Shown piece by piece: positions 23,701-38,700 of a DNA stretch of 64,000 nt. A program made the translations under genes and the position numbers. The DNA comes from Setophaga petechia (taxonomy: Eukaryota; Chordata; Aves; Passeriformes; Parulidae). The first letter of the stretch is position 1. Every line of letters starts with the position of its first letter. The notes under the pieces were generated by a model. The model did not search any database. It saw only the letters and a program-made list of their open reading frames with translations, and was not told the DNA's origin. The stretch lies in NCBI GenBank assembly GCA_024362935.1, contig JANCRA010000028.1, forward strand, positions 4,686,501-4,750,500, written 5' to 3'.

Positions 23701-26700
23701 GTGTTCTGTATAGATTCAACTTTCCAATCCTGCGTTTTCTTTGCCTTTTTAAGGTTCAGCAGAAGGAGAGTGGATTAAAGTACAAGTCATTTTTAGATTT
23801 CACAGGCCTTGATTTGCAGCTGTTCTGGAATTTTTACAATAAACTGCACCAAAAGTAAGTTTCTTCTTTAGTGTCTGCTGAAGCACTAATCAGTGGTGTG
23901 TGTATAAATAAAATATGCTTTGTTTAGTACTGCAGTTTGTTCTTCCTAAACTACATCATTTACATAAATAACATTTCCCTACTGCTGCCATATGGACTTC
24001 TAACTATGAAGTTATGTAGAAGCTTGAGCTGTAGATTAGTTGAGCTCATAGCTACACTTCCTTTGGCCATGTCTATCCACTCAGTGGTTTTTATCTGTCT
24101 GAAATGGTGACTTTGATAGCAATGTTTATTTGATGAAAAGAGTTGCTTTTCTAGTTTTTTTCTTCTATTTGTTATGTATCTTTTTACAGCCCAAGGGAAG
24201 AATGTATCTTTGCTCAAACACTGCTGTTGCAGCTTCTCCAGAGCTGCTTTTCTGTACTTACTGGAGATAATAAAACTGCTAAACCTCAAGAAACTCCTCA
24301 GAGCAAAGCAGCTGGTCACACAGAAGCTGCAGAAGAGCTTTATAGACATTTGTGTGAAGGTAATTTTTGTTCAATGACTGTTTTGTCTATTAAGTTTTGG
24401 GAGAAGATACTCATTCCTAGAGGCCAAGTCAGCTCCTGTTCCTTTGTTTCTCCTTCAGGTCAGTGTGTGCTAATTAGTCTATCAATAGAAGCTTTCCTTG
24501 GCCCAAAGAAATGGTTTTGTAGATTCCTGAGAGCATAGTCTGGAAACAGCTGCAATAGAAAACTCCTTTTGAATGTGTCACCTGCTTGTAGCACCAGGGA
24601 ATGTGACCCTTTGACTATAACATTACTGGGGTTTATTTATTTCTGATATTGCATATCAGTATAAATGAGCTCTTGAGTAGACTGTGAGGTGTACAGGGAC
24701 ACAGGGAAGATTCTGGAGCCAGTGAAGAGAATGGGAATTACACATTAGGTTTCATTGGAAGTAGGGTGGCATGCTCTCTATTCAAGTGTAATTTGAAGAG
24801 TCTCTTGCAGAAACAAGCTAGAGGGAAAACACTTTATATAGAATCTGTCACATCTTGAAAATTATATTAGCTTTGATGAGTGTCAAATTATAATCTTCCT
24901 AGAATTCATTTACTTGATGAATAGATATATTCTTTCTTAATATAAATCTTTCTTGCTGTAAGTTAAAAAGTTTCCCCTCCTTTTCTGTGTGGATAATGGG
25001 ATTGCAAGGGCTTGAAGTTGTGTAGACTAACATTTAATTCAGTTATGCCTCTAACATATTAGATGGGGTATTAACTAGAACTTGTAATTTTGTTTCCTTT
25101 TTGTATGAGCAGTAGTGGATATGGGGGACAGTAACTTCATGCCAATGAAAATGCTGAAAGAGGAAGTTAAGAACACCTTACTCAGTGGAGCAGCAGTTTT
25201 TTTCCCAGATAGACAGACCAGGAGACACCAGCTCTTCACCATGATGGTAAACATTGAATGAGAAATTGTTTGTTTTGTGCCTGCTTTCTTTATGCAGAAA
25301 AAAGGACAAATCTGACTTGTTATTCTCAAATAATACATACTTTGTCCAATTCAAGTAAAAGCCTTATTTTTTTTCTTTGCCTCTTTTTACCCTGCCCCCT
25401 TTTCTCTCTGCAGCTTATCCAAAGAAAGAGGAGCTAACCCTGCCTTTCTTACCAAAAATGAATAATAGAACACAGAAATTAGCATTCTTTGTCACAGAGG
25501 AGGAAAACAGAATGTATCATAAAAATAAATCTTTTTCCTTTTCTAGAAAAACATCACAGAGCAAGAACATAAGCAATCTGTACATCTTGCCTTCAGATCC
25601 TTGTGTACCCACTTCAGGTGAGGGGTCCTGAAATTGAAAATACTTGTCTGATACCCCACATTTGTTAATAAGTTTGTATTTAATCCTTTTTAGAAACATT
25701 ACTTCCCTGAACAATAATTCTCTGAAGTAATCAGCTAATGTTGTTTAGAAAGGACATGCTACTAATCAATATTTTTATTAACTGAATAGCTCTGTAAAAC
25801 ACTGGCCAAGGTTGGTGCTGAAATCACAGTATATTGTTCTTAGGCTTCTCCTAGGCTGTCTTCCAATTTTTAAAGTAATTGTTTGTCAGTGCTGATGGTT
25901 GGTATTGATTTAATTAGTCTGGAGTCATCAGAACACAAACTTTTGATTTTCATTGTAATTACACAGTAAGATCTCTACAGATCTGACACAAAAACAACTA
26001 AATTTCTGTTTTGGAACTGTTTGGAGCTCCTTGTTGTTGGTTAGTAAGAATATCTTTGTTTTGTAGTGATCAAGATCCAGGTGGACTCTTATTATTACCA
26101 GAGAAAGGAGTTTCTGCAAATTTTGACATAAGTGAAGTATTGTCAGTCATGGACACCCTTCTGCTTGTGGCAGCAAGAGAGGTGAGTGCCTTTGCTCCTG
26201 CTTCTGTGCCATGAGTTTTGTAGGCACTCAAACAGAAGCTGCTTCCTTGGATACTGAGGAACAGCCTCGTGTCCTGGATACCCCTGTTCATGGCTGTGCA
26301 AGTCAGCAGGATTAGCTTTTCCAATCATCTGAGTGTTTTCCTTCAAACATTAACATTTCATATTAGCAGAGTAGGAAATGAATCATGTTTTTCCAGCATG
26401 AACTATGTAAGGATGTGGTGTTTTTCCATAGCATTGAAAAGACTCTATGGAGAGACACTGGGATACAGAAGGAATCATTGCATTTTCAGAGGCTGGGATT
26501 GGGCATGTCACTAAGGGAGGTGGAAATGGAGGAGGGTTATTTACATATGCAGAAAAACTGTGCTGAGAACATCAAGTGACTCATATGTAGCTGTTCCTAT
26601 TTAAAGTTGTGATATATCAAAACAAAGCCCATCACTTGCTACAGGGTGTTACATGCTGCTTGTCATTTGCATTTCATTTTTTTCTGGGGTGAGTGGGATG

Positions 26701-29700
26701 CTTGTGTCCATCCCAGTTTACTTGGTGCATACTGTGTGTCATGCTGCAGCAGAAGAGGCTCCATTACATTCATTATTGTTCCTTATTTTTCAGTGTGAAA
26801 TGATGATGCTGGATGTTGCACAGCAAGAGAGTGGCACAGTCTTGTCTTCCTTATTCTGGTCTGTTCAGGGCAGCCTCCTTTCCTGGTGCTATCTGCAGCT
26901 TAAAGGCACTGATAATTCAGCCAAGGATCTTGCAGTAGAAATACTTAAAAATTGTAAGTGCTGGGATTGAATACAGAATTAAATATGGGGCAATACAGGA
27001 CTTTAAAAAGTGATTTTGCAAATTGCAGGATAATTAGGGATCACCAAAGGTTGCCTGAGGCATACTCAGAACTGTCATAGCATTTTTAATCTCTCTAGGA
27101 AATAATTAGTAGGCATATTAAGCAATATGGAGTTTTAGCTGTACTGATAATCTTACATTGGGAGAATCTTCAGAAAGATTTCACTAAGTTTTGGGGGCCA
27201 AATACTGAAAAAAACCCCAAACAACAGCAGGATTTCAGTTGAACATTTTAATTTCACAGCAGCCCATATTTTGGTAAACTCCTGGGTGCTGGTATGTGCT
27301 TTCTAGGATGTTTGTAATAGCAGGAAGTTGGTTAAGAAGCTGGGTACATCTAAGGGGTTTTGTTGTTTTGGGGTTTTTTTGTGGGAGGATTGTTAGATTT
27401 TTATAATGCAGCAGCTCAGTGTTGAGTTAATTAGGCCAAATACTTAACAAAGTTGTAATTTTATGTAAAATTACATCATATTTATGTTATTTGTATATAG
27501 ATAAATTTGCTGTGTACATGTATTGCATTTTAAAATGGAGTTAGGCTGTAGTTAAAAATTCCTACCCTCACTTGTTAGTTCAGCTGCATTTCTTAGCAGT
27601 GTATGGAGACTACTGGGTACATGGAGCTTGTTGAAACAGTCTTGGAGTGTTTGATGAAATGACTCATCACCCATTTTTTCAGTGATATTGTTGATAAGCA
27701 TGACTTGTTTCCACAATAGAAATATCACAGAAAACTTCTCTGAAGTGTTGGGTGTTGCAGCCCTGGGGCAGCAGATCCTTTCCTGCTGTGTTTGTCCTTG
27801 TGCACATCACCATGCACCTAATGTTTGATAAAGTGAATTGTGGGACCAAATCCTTAAGGTAGCTATTAAGGATTCTTTTTTTCTCTCTCTTTAGATGTGG
27901 GCCAGTTCCTGTCAAATATCAGAACAATTTTGCAGTCACTCTTATCTCAATATAGTGGCAAAACAATAGTAGAAAAAATAAGTAGCTCTGTCTTTGCAAT
28001 GGCAACTCGTCAGCTGGTGAGTGAGCTGTGGGATTTTGTCCTGTTCCTGGGAGGCATGGCTGTGGGTCTGGCATTTCCTGACACCTGTGTTTGCTCCTAG
28101 GTCATCTTCTTGTTGGATTTTTGCACTTTAGACATTCCCTACTGTACTCTGCTACAGGGATTCAGCACTTTGATAGAACCACTGAAAAGCCTTTGTAGTG
28201 AACCTCATAAGGTAACTAAGGACACAGGCACCATTAAACATTCTGAAACAAAAGCAGAATTGCAAGAAAGACAGAAAACTGAGGTGATTCTGTTGGTGAA
28301 CATTGGAAAAGAGCAAGAAAGCTTTTAAAAGTGTAGGATGTGTAATGAAATGTTGAGTGAAGAATGAGAAACATATCTACTGATATGGCAGAATGGTCAG
28401 AAAGTGCAGCTGGAATGAGCAGCCTGGAAGGTAGATAGGAAGGAGGGGATTCTGTGGGTGAAGAGGAAAATAAATTAAAAATAGTATATGCTTAACATTT
28501 TTAGCTTCACTGCTTGTGGTGATGCAAATAAGATCTGTGAGTCTGTAGCACAGATGTTTAAATCTGCATTAGTCATCCAGTGTCTCTTTGTCATGACTGG
28601 AGATTTGGAGTCACTTGTGGGTGAGACAGTCTCCTCCAGTGGACTGGGTGGGTTTTGCTTTGGAGGTGCTTCTTTATTATGATTACCACGGATGTCTTCA
28701 GAGCTAATTTCCACATAAATCAATGCTGTAGCCTTTTGAATGCCATTTGTGTCCACATCTGGCAACTTAAAAGTATAGACACAAAAATCTAGTGTGGTAA
28801 TTTATTTTTTTCTTACCTTTGTATCTAAGAATACATTTTTTGTTTTACAGACAGACATGGAAAGCTGGCAGCAGGAGCAGCCTGTAGTATTGAGAACCTG
28901 GACAATGGAGTCACCTCATAACTATGAAAATAATTGCCATGAGGTCTCAGTCTTCCTGTGTCATGGGGCAACTTACTTTGAGGTGGAATTTGATGAAAAA
29001 TGTGAAACTGAAAGGAGGTAATTTCATCTTGTGCTGTGTTAAATTCCAGTGTCTGTTTGTAGAGGGGGCAATCCATGTTTCAGTGTGCACTCCACACGTG
29101 CCATTTCAATTTCTTCATTTTCCAGAGCAGTGCACAATGTGCATTTTTGAATGACCTTGTGCTGAAAGCTACCTCTCCTGGCAAATTTACAGACATGCTG
29201 TTCATATGAATTTGGTTCCTTTGGCCTTGATCTATTTGATAATAATGCTGTGACCACCACAATTTGTGCTTGTGGTATTTATTTTGCCCTCTTTCTCTTG
29301 GTAAGACATCAGGCTACAGCTCAGCTAAAGCATTTGCCAGATGTTAGATTTGGCATCCATTATCAATTCCAAAGCACTGCAGGATGGCAGATCTGTGTTT
29401 GCTGAGACTTCTGCACTGAAACATGAAATAAATTCCTTAGCAGTCACACAAAGGTGTAGTTCAGAAAGAAGTGACAAGGTCCACTTAGATACAGCACTTG
29501 TGAAAAACCAGAAGCAAAACCATTCTCCCCCGAAACTTAAAAAGTAAATTTGAAAGTAATGAATTGCAATTTTCACAGGTATGATTACCTGGAGTTTACT
29601 GATGCCAGAGGGGCAAAAACTCGTTACGATACAAAGGTTGGCACTGAGAAATGGCCTAAGGTGAGCACCTTTAAAATTATGAACCAAATTATTTAGCCAG

Positions 29701-32700
29701 TCTTAGGAAGTCTTTATGATTCCTGTGGAAAGCTATTATGTAAGAGGATGTGTGCTTTTGTGCATGGGTGTGTTCATTAGGTTTCTTAGGTGGGGGGCAG
29801 GAGGTGGGGGAGAAAGTCTGAAATGCTGCAAATAAAAGGAGTGAATAAGTAAAGAATCCCTCTTTGCTCCTATTATCAAAAGAACAATCAGTTAAAGTGA
29901 AAGGGAATAATCATGTTTAACTGTCAATAATACATGGGTAAAACTTGCTCTGCCCTTGCAAGTTTTTATATCATAGGACAAGTGTGGTTCTTCCTGAGGC
30001 TGTGCTCTGTCCTCAAATGGGATGTTGCTCTTCTGTTTTTGTGACTTTTAATATAAAATTGCTCATTAAGCTCTTGAATAGAAATTTTACCTGCTTAGCC
30101 CTGTGGGTTTCTCATTGAGATGGTGGGGGAAATTAGATCTGTTATGGCCAGAACATAATACTGAAACCCCAGAGTTGCTGAAGGGAATTCATTACCCTGA
30201 AACGTTTTCCTGTCATGTACATTTGGCAAAATGACTGTTTTGTTGCTCTGTAGAAAGTGACCTTTAAGGCTGGCCCACGGCTGCAGTTTCTCTTTCACTC
30301 TGACAGCAGCAATAATGAGTGGGGCTACAAGTTTTCCGTCACTGCTTACGGCCTCCCAGACGTTGCCGTGTCTTGGGGCTTGGATTTACAGCTGCTTGTC
30401 TCCAGGCTGATGGGGCGCTTGGCTTCCCGGAGCATGGCCCTCAAATCCCTGCGAGGTGAGTGCCTCCCACTGCTCCATCCCTGCACAGAGGAGCTACAAG
30501 GGTTTGGTGTTGAGAATCCATGTGGGAATCGAGTTCCTTGTGTGTTTGCTGCATGTGAACGTGGAGGACTTGGAGTGTTCCGAGCCCATGGGGGACTTGG
30601 AGTGTTGCAAGTTCATGGAAAACTTGCTGCGTTCCAAGTTTCCAAGCCCATGGAAGACTTGGTGTGTTCCAAGCCCATGGAGGACTTGGTGTGTTCCAAA
30701 CCCATGGAGGACTTGGTGTGTTCCAAACCCATGGAAGACTTGAAGTGTTCCAAGTTTCCAAGCCCATGGAGGACTTGCAGTGTTGCAAGCCCATGGAAAA
30801 CTTGCAGTGTTGCAAGCCCATGGAAAACTTGGAGTGTTACAAGCTTCCAAGCCCATGGAAGACTTGGTGTGTTGCAAGCCCATGGAAGACTTGCAGTGTT
30901 CCAAGTTTCCAAGCCCACGGAGGACTTGCAGTGTTGCAAGTTTTCAAGCCCATGGAGGACTTGCAGTGTTGCAAGTTCATGGAAAACTTGGAGTGTTCCA
31001 AGTTTCCAAGCCCATGGAGGACTTGGTGTGTTCCAGGTTTCCAAGCCCATGGAGGACTTGGTGTGTTCCAAGCCCACGGAAAACTTGGAGTGTTCCAAGT
31101 TTCCAAGCCCATGGAGGACTTGCAGTGTTGCAAGTTCATGGAAAACTTGCTGTGTTCTAAGTTTCCAAGCCCATAGAAGACTTGGTGTGTTGCAAGCCCA
31201 TGGAGGACTTGGTGTGTTCCAAGTTTCCAAGCCCATGGAGGACCTCCATGGAAGACTTGGTTTTTTCCAAGCCAATGGAAGACTTAGTGTCTTGCAAGCC
31301 CATGGCAGACTTGGTGTGTTCCAAGCCTGTGGCAGACTTGGCTTTTTCCAAGCCTGTGAAAGACTTGCAATGTTACAAGCCCATGGAAGACTTGGACACA
31401 TGGAAGCAATCCTCCTAAGCTAAATTACATGTATGAAGTAGTCTGTTCTTTTTTTTTCATTTAATATTGTTCCCTGGTGCTGTCATCCACCCCGCAATGG
31501 GAGTGTGAATATGGAGCCAACAAACTGGAAAATTAACAGAGCTTAAGATACGAAGGATTCTAACTTTCACATGAGCATTTGGTATTGAATGAAATTTTAA
31601 GTCACAAATTAAGGTTGGGTAATTACAGTAGTTAAGTACACTTAGGTTTTTGGCCTTGAAGATAAGTAAATTAAATTTTAATAAATAATTTTTTTTTAAT
31701 CTTCATTGTTTAATTTAAAAGCAAGAACACTTCTCTCTAGCTTCCTAAATCTGAACCCATACATCACTTAGTGGAAATTAAATAGGGCTAAAAAGTTCTT
31801 GCTCCAATCAGGTGGTCCATATTTACCTTGGAAAATTAGACAGCTATTTGCCTGTGAATTCAGGGAACTAGTTGAAGTGGTTTAGAATATTTTCTTCCTT
31901 TTTTAATGTAAGCATGCTTGCATATGACAAATTAGGTGCTTAGTAGGAGAGAGAGCTTTTAAACTCTTTTAAGTCAGAAAATTGCCGTAGTTATACAGTG
32001 AAAATGTTTGATTTAAAGTCCTTCCATATTGTAACATTGTCACTATGAGATAAGATATTGATGCTGCCATTAATGAAAGGGTACATCAGTTTTCTGTACC
32101 ATATTAGAAAAATAGAGAACATTGTTAAATTACTTGTTCAGTCTATTTGCATTAACTTTTTGTTGCAAGTTTGTTGTTAGTTGTTTTCCCTACTGGATGT
32201 TTAGCATTTATTATTTTCAATAATCTGTAAAAATGAAGAAAGTTTTTTCATAACTGAATGGTCTGTTCTGAATTTCTTGCAGAATTAGGTAGTGAAGCAG
32301 ACTTGCCTCCTTTGAAAGTAACCTCAGTTCTTAATTCTCCTCTGTGGAAACCTGTCTTCAGGCATCAGCTGTGTCCTGAGGCACTCCCTGGAGCCAGGCA
32401 AAACAGTGCCAAGCACCAAGACAAAAACGAGGTACCCACTCACCCCCTGCTTGTGTTCCCTTGGCATGAAATCTCTATGGATCACACAGGAATTGGCTTT
32501 ATGGAGTTGGAATGCCCTTAAACACACACTCCTGTGCTAAACTTGGGTCATTTGTGCTGTTGGATTCAAATATCAAGGGGGAAAGAAACTGTTGTTGTGT
32601 GCCCTTTATTAATTTCCATTTTCATGGAATCATCAAATGGTTTGTAGAGTGTGGTATTTTCAGGGACCCCCATGGCAGGAGGGAAGTGATGAATCTGACT

Positions 32701-35700
32701 CCATGTTCTTAGAAGGCTTATTTATTATTTTATGATATTATGTTATATAAAAGAATGCTATACTATAGAATAGAGAGAGGATACTTACAGAAGGCTTAAC
32801 AAGGTAATAATGAAAACTCGTGACTCCTTGCAGAGTCCCAACACAGCTGGATGGGGATTGGTCTTTAAATTAAAACAATTCACATCTTGGATAAACAGTC
32901 TCCAACCACATTCCAAAGCAGCAAAACACAGGAGAAGCAAATGAGATAAGAATTGTTTTCCTTTTCTCTGAGGCCTCTCACCTTCCCAGGAGAAAAATCC
33001 TGGCAAAGGGATTTTTCCAGAAAATATAACAGTGACAGGAGAGACTTTTGAAGATCATCTCGTTCACTCTCCCCATGGTGCATGGATGTGTTTTATTGCT
33101 CAGTTTGCTCAGTGCAGTGGATAAATTGCAGGTTGAATGAGGGTTGCACAGTTTTCTCTCAGGTATTCCTGCAGCTGATGTGTTGCACTCTCTCTGCAGG
33201 CTCGGAGCTCTCCCCACGACGTCTGCCGTAACTTTCTTATCGACTTTGCAAAATCAGATCCTGCCCAGGACTTCAGTGGGCAAAAATCTGAACTTTTCAA
33301 AGGACTTATACAGGCATGTAAAAAACAGACCCCAAAGACAGATATAGTTGCTGGTCCTACTGTTGATCAAGCTGTGAACTCAACATTTGCTGCTTTGGTG
33401 TATCTCACTCCAGATTTATTTGAGAAGCTTCAAAAATATGGTAACTCTAATATTATTAGATTATCTTAATAATGAAGACTTACAGTTTGTAAAAGGCTCT
33501 CTTACAGCTGAGTTTATAACATTTAAAAATCAGTTCAGTGGGGCAATTTAAAGATGTTCTGTAGAAAGGTATCATTTTGGCAGACTAGGTAAGCTTTCTC
33601 TCTAGAGTGTTTATTTTTTATTGACATATATTTTTGTCTTCAGGGCACTGGAAAAATAATAATCATCAGAAACTCTTATTCTGTAAAGCTATACCTAAAG
33701 AGGATAGTGATGTCCTCTGGGGCTTTAATTCAGAACAGTGTGGCTCCAGTTATTAGAGGTTCTTGGATCATTTTCTACTTTGTACCTTTTCTAAAAAGCC
33801 AGCAGCAGCTTCTGTTATTAACTGTTGGGGTTGGAGGAGGTGTGAATTTTCTCTCAAAGTACCATTCTGTGGAAATCAACCCTGCCATCCTCAGAACTAA
33901 TTTTTTTCCAATAGAAGATAATGCTTTAACTTACTGGCCATTGTATTACATTTATGTATTTTTCAGTAGGTAAAATGAACAACTTTTTGACTTACAGCAT
34001 CCTTCCATTAAATTTATTGATATGTTTGAAATATTGGATAATAAGGTGGTACTTGATTTTGAAGGATTTCATTTTAGGTTTTCACTTTTTTGTCATAATT
34101 TTGACACTAAACATTTTACATTTTCATAGAATGATTGAGCTATTTTTTGAGCTGTGAAGTTATGAGTAAAAATGACTGACACAAAGACTGACTTGATGAC
34201 TAATGTGGTTACTGCCTTTAGTCATTTTGTCTGTGTCTGACAATTGAGCTGATTTTCTGAGTGACATTGAAAACTGGACAAATATTAATGAGTAATATGT
34301 TTGAGAAATCCATCCCACTGTTCTGTCAGTATCTTCATCTGCTGCTCATGCTGGGGCAGAATAATTTCAGGACCTGTGTTCACCTGTGCTGTGGGAATTT
34401 TGGAGAAGGGATGCTGAAAAGAATACAGGAGAAAAATTAGAAAGGGAGAATGAAAGAGAGACTGAATTAGAATGTATTTTTCTCCATAGTCATTGTCAGG
34501 GCAGTTTGAATAGAAACTGACTTGTCAGGTTTTTAATTTTTGCAAATTGCTCTTGAAAGTCCAGTCCAGAAATTCATAGAGAAAACAAATACATCTATAG
34601 AGCTTTAAGTTACTGCTAAGCATTTGTTGATTTTTCTGATAAGTTTGCATCAGTGTTATTGCATGCATAGGGAAGGATTTTATTTTCCATGGCTTCAGGC
34701 AGCAATTTTGGGAAGAGATGAGAAAGATATTCATAAATTAACTCTGTAAATAAATCAGTCAAGGTGCAGTTTGTGTATTTAGGACATATGAATGTTGGCA
34801 GGTTTATTCTCTATTTTTCTTACAGGTATAATTCCAAGTATTGACTAAGAGATGAAGGGAAGGCTGTAGCATAATTTTAGTTAAACAGCTGTATAAAAAT
34901 GGAGCTGTAAATAAACAGGATTCTCTTCTTTCTCTCATTTCCAGTCAACAGTGGAGGCAAGGTGCCTTTGAGTGATGAGTTTGCACAAGTATATTCCCTG
35001 GCTGATTCCATTAGAATATGGATGGTAAGAACACTCAGGAGGATCTCCTTTAATGTCATTTACTTTAGTACTTTACAATTCAATGTTAAGGAGTAGGGTG
35101 GAACAGTTTTTCCTTCAGTTATTCTCCATGAACTATTTTCACTTGGAAATAATGTATGTTAACTTTGAAACTTTGGACTTGAGTGTTTAATTGCATCCTT
35201 ACACTCCTCTCCTTCCCTCAGCCCCAGATGTGTCATCATGGGTAGCTGGGCTGAATTTGACTGAAAATCAATCAAATTTGTTATCAAATTTAAATTAATT
35301 AAATTTGTGTTATATTTTAGCTAGAACTTATGTTGTAGATTTGAAAGATTCTTACATTGCAGTTGGATTTCTTTTGAGGTATATCATAGAAAGAAGTGTG
35401 TCTTAGACATCAATCCATTGTCTTGTGACTCTCTTCCTCCTCTTTTCTGCCTAAGAATTCCTGGCAGGTTGATCTACTAGAGTTACAATGGGTGCAGATG
35501 CATGTTAAGATGAGTAATTGCCTTTACCCATTGCATGGCAGGTGATGTTTGCATCTGACAGAGCTTGCTAGGGGGGTGACATATTTTTGAAGGACTTTAT
35601 CTCACAGCTAGGTGTCTGTATTTTCCTGAGTGCTGAGGGTAAATGAGAAACCTTCTTTTCCTTGGAGGACTGGTGCACATCAAATCACAAGACAGGGAAT

Positions 35701-38700
35701 GGCCTCAGCCTACAAAGCTTGAGCAGCTTGGGATGAGGCTGTTACTGCTCTGACAGTTCTGGTGCTGCTCCTTTGGGCTCCTGGGTGGTTTGCTCTGCAA
35801 AGTTGGGAAGAGTAACCACAGTCATCTATTCCTGAGATTAAATTCCTTTCAGTCATTACAGTCTTCACCCTGCCTTACTGTATAGAGGCACAGAGAGTAT
35901 CATATTTTAACTATGTTAACGTCCTGTCTGCAGTTGGAAATGAAGCAGAAATCCCTGATGGGGAGGGGAAATGATGCTGAGGAGAAGCAGAACACAGAAG
36001 CAAGTGAGGTGAACCCAGAATCTCTTGGTGAGTGTTGCCATGTATGTGTGAGCATTCCAGGTAGCTTAGGAAAGCATTGTAAACCTGAAGGCATTATTTT
36101 TGCTGTGAAAGGTAAGTTAGCAGCTGGGGCTACTTTTCCTTACCTTAAGAGATAACCTAGTGTACATTGGATTAATTATCTGGGATTGTGTTCTGCTATT
36201 CTCTGCAGAAAACAGTAAGAAAGTTCTGCAGGGAGTGACCTTTCACTCAGGTCACCTGGTTCTGAACTTAACATTGATCTGTTACTGTAGATACTTCTTA
36301 CCACATTTAACTGATGTTAGGACAGCAGCTGATTGTTATTAGAACAAAATGTGTTCTCACTGACTGCTCTGTACTTCATATGGTTCAGTGTGATTATTCA
36401 GATTTAGCATTTGGAAGTCTGAACTTAAGCAACCCATAGCATCATGATCAATATAACAAGAAAGACAGTATTTTCTATCTGTCTCCACTGAGGAGAAATA
36501 AGATAAATCACTTTCCTTCTAAGCATAAGACAGCAAACTTGTTGCATTGTCATGATTTTAACTCTTCCAATTTTTATGCTGCAGCAAAACTCTGTGTGCA
36601 GAAGAGCCTTTTGTTACTGAATTTTTTGCCTATAAGAGCAAAGACAAAAGATTGTGCCTCTGAGAGTTTGGAAGCCCAAGACATGGATGATCCCCAGCAG
36701 TATGTGAGTGATCAGTGCCAAAGACCAGGATCAGCTGTGGACATGGACTTCCAGGCAGCCCCATCGGTGTCATCCAGTGCAGGAATCCACCCTGTTTCAA
36801 AAGAGGGAGGTCAGGCATCACAGTCTGATCTGAAAGTGAAACAAATTCCTGACCTCCACCAAGCAGAAGCTGCATCTGCATTTCATAGCAAGCCTGCTGA
36901 GAGTACAGTCTCACAGCAGGAAGATGTGTCATCACCTCCTTCCACTCCCACCCGCAAGGCTCAGCTGGGCCGTGGCAGACTGAGGCTGCTGTCCTTCAGG
37001 TCAATGGAGGAGCCAAGAGCTGTGCCTACTGTGAAGGAAAAATACCCTATTTTGAAGAGCATTTTAGATTTTATTAAGGATCAGTCACTTTCACATGAAA
37101 GGTAAGCAAATTGAGAATGTTGTCAGTTATAATATACAGAAGCTCATCTTCACACCTCTTCAGGTGGATTAAAATATTTTAGCAGCAAGATAATATGGCA
37201 GAATATTTTGTATACAAACAGTTGTCAGACATGTATCAAACTTCAGTTATTCACAAGGATGAAGGGACTCAGAGAGTACTATTTCATTTCATTTGCTTCT
37301 ATCACATAGAACAGAATGTAAAAAACAGTCACTTGGCAATTTATTGTCCTGCCTCCTCAGATGTGTTTGCAGAGGTGTTTTGCTTTTTGTCTACAAAAGC
37401 AAGGACATGGTGTATCACTTACCAGTCCTTGGTACCAAATAGAGACAAGTTGCTGTCTCATTAAATTACCTGGTATTCTGAAAATATGAATCAAAATAGA
37501 GATTTCCAATTCTCAGCTTGTCTGTTCTGGGCTCTAGAACATGGAGTGGTGCAGGAAGAGCTGAATTCTGTTCAAAGCTTCATCACTCACTCCAACCAAT
37601 ACACTGAAATACAGCTGGAAATTCAGATACAAAGAAATTGTGTAACTAGTCAGGCACTTCTTGAACTGTTCTTTTATTTGTGTTGTTTTAAGCACAGTGT
37701 TTTGAAGTTCTCACTGATCTTTTTTGCTTTCAGTGTTTTAAAGGTTCTTGCTTTGAGAAAATCCCAAGGGCAGAGTATTTTGGAAGTGCTCAAGACCATC
37801 CGCCAGTGCCTGGACTCCCTTGGGCAGCCACACTGCTTTCACCCACCCTGTGTACTTTTTCTCCTGGAGCTTCTAGCCTGTCAGAAAGATTTTACAAAGT
37901 AAGTCATTATTAGGCAAATCTCAGCCATGTGATTGCCTTCTTAGTTCTTGTGTTCCTCCAGGCATGCATATTGACAAGAGTAGAAAGTTCTGCTTTTTAA
38001 TGCATGTGGATAATGAAAATAGGACTTGAGGTTAGTTTTCAGGCTAGTAGGCATATCTTGTGTACCTCATTAAAAAATACCCCAAAAATTAATAATTATT
38101 TTTAAGTGGCACTTAGTTGCACAGCTGTTCATGCCATGAACATGTTAAACTCTGATTTCTATGTTGTGTTTGGTGCTGTCACAACTCTGTCTCTTGGCTT
38201 CTCACCTGTCAGGAGCTTTCTGTGGTCATCTTGCAATGCACTGATCTCCTTTAAAATCTTGATTAGATTTTCATAAAGCAACTTTTTAATTTAAAGGAAT
38301 GTTCTCTTCTTAGTGCTATGAGAATATTCTCTTTGTCTGTTCTGTTTCTTCACTTCTGATTCCTGGTACAGGATTCTTTGATTTTTGTTTGAAACTTCAA
38401 GACTGCATTTTTAAATAAAATTTAATATCCTTCCCACTTGTGGAGAGGGGTTAAAAAGGGCCTGTTTGTAAAATTTGCACAAATCATGGTACCTAAAATA
38501 TCACAATGAATTCTAGCTACTAAAATAACTCTTTAATTTGCAGCTACTTTGGAAACTTGGAAGGCTGTGGTGCTGAGCTGCACAAAGAGATTCGAGAGTC
38601 CTACTATCAGCTTGTTTTGTTCCTGGTAAATTCTGTGAAGGGATTCAGTACAATTAATGACAGGTACAGTACATTGCTTGCTTTATTTATCTGATTTTTT

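Noticed and set aside
30441..31401. Antisense frames up to 262 residues in intron 24
   Set aside because: They are translations of the minisatellite unit only; both strands are open because the unit lacks stops.
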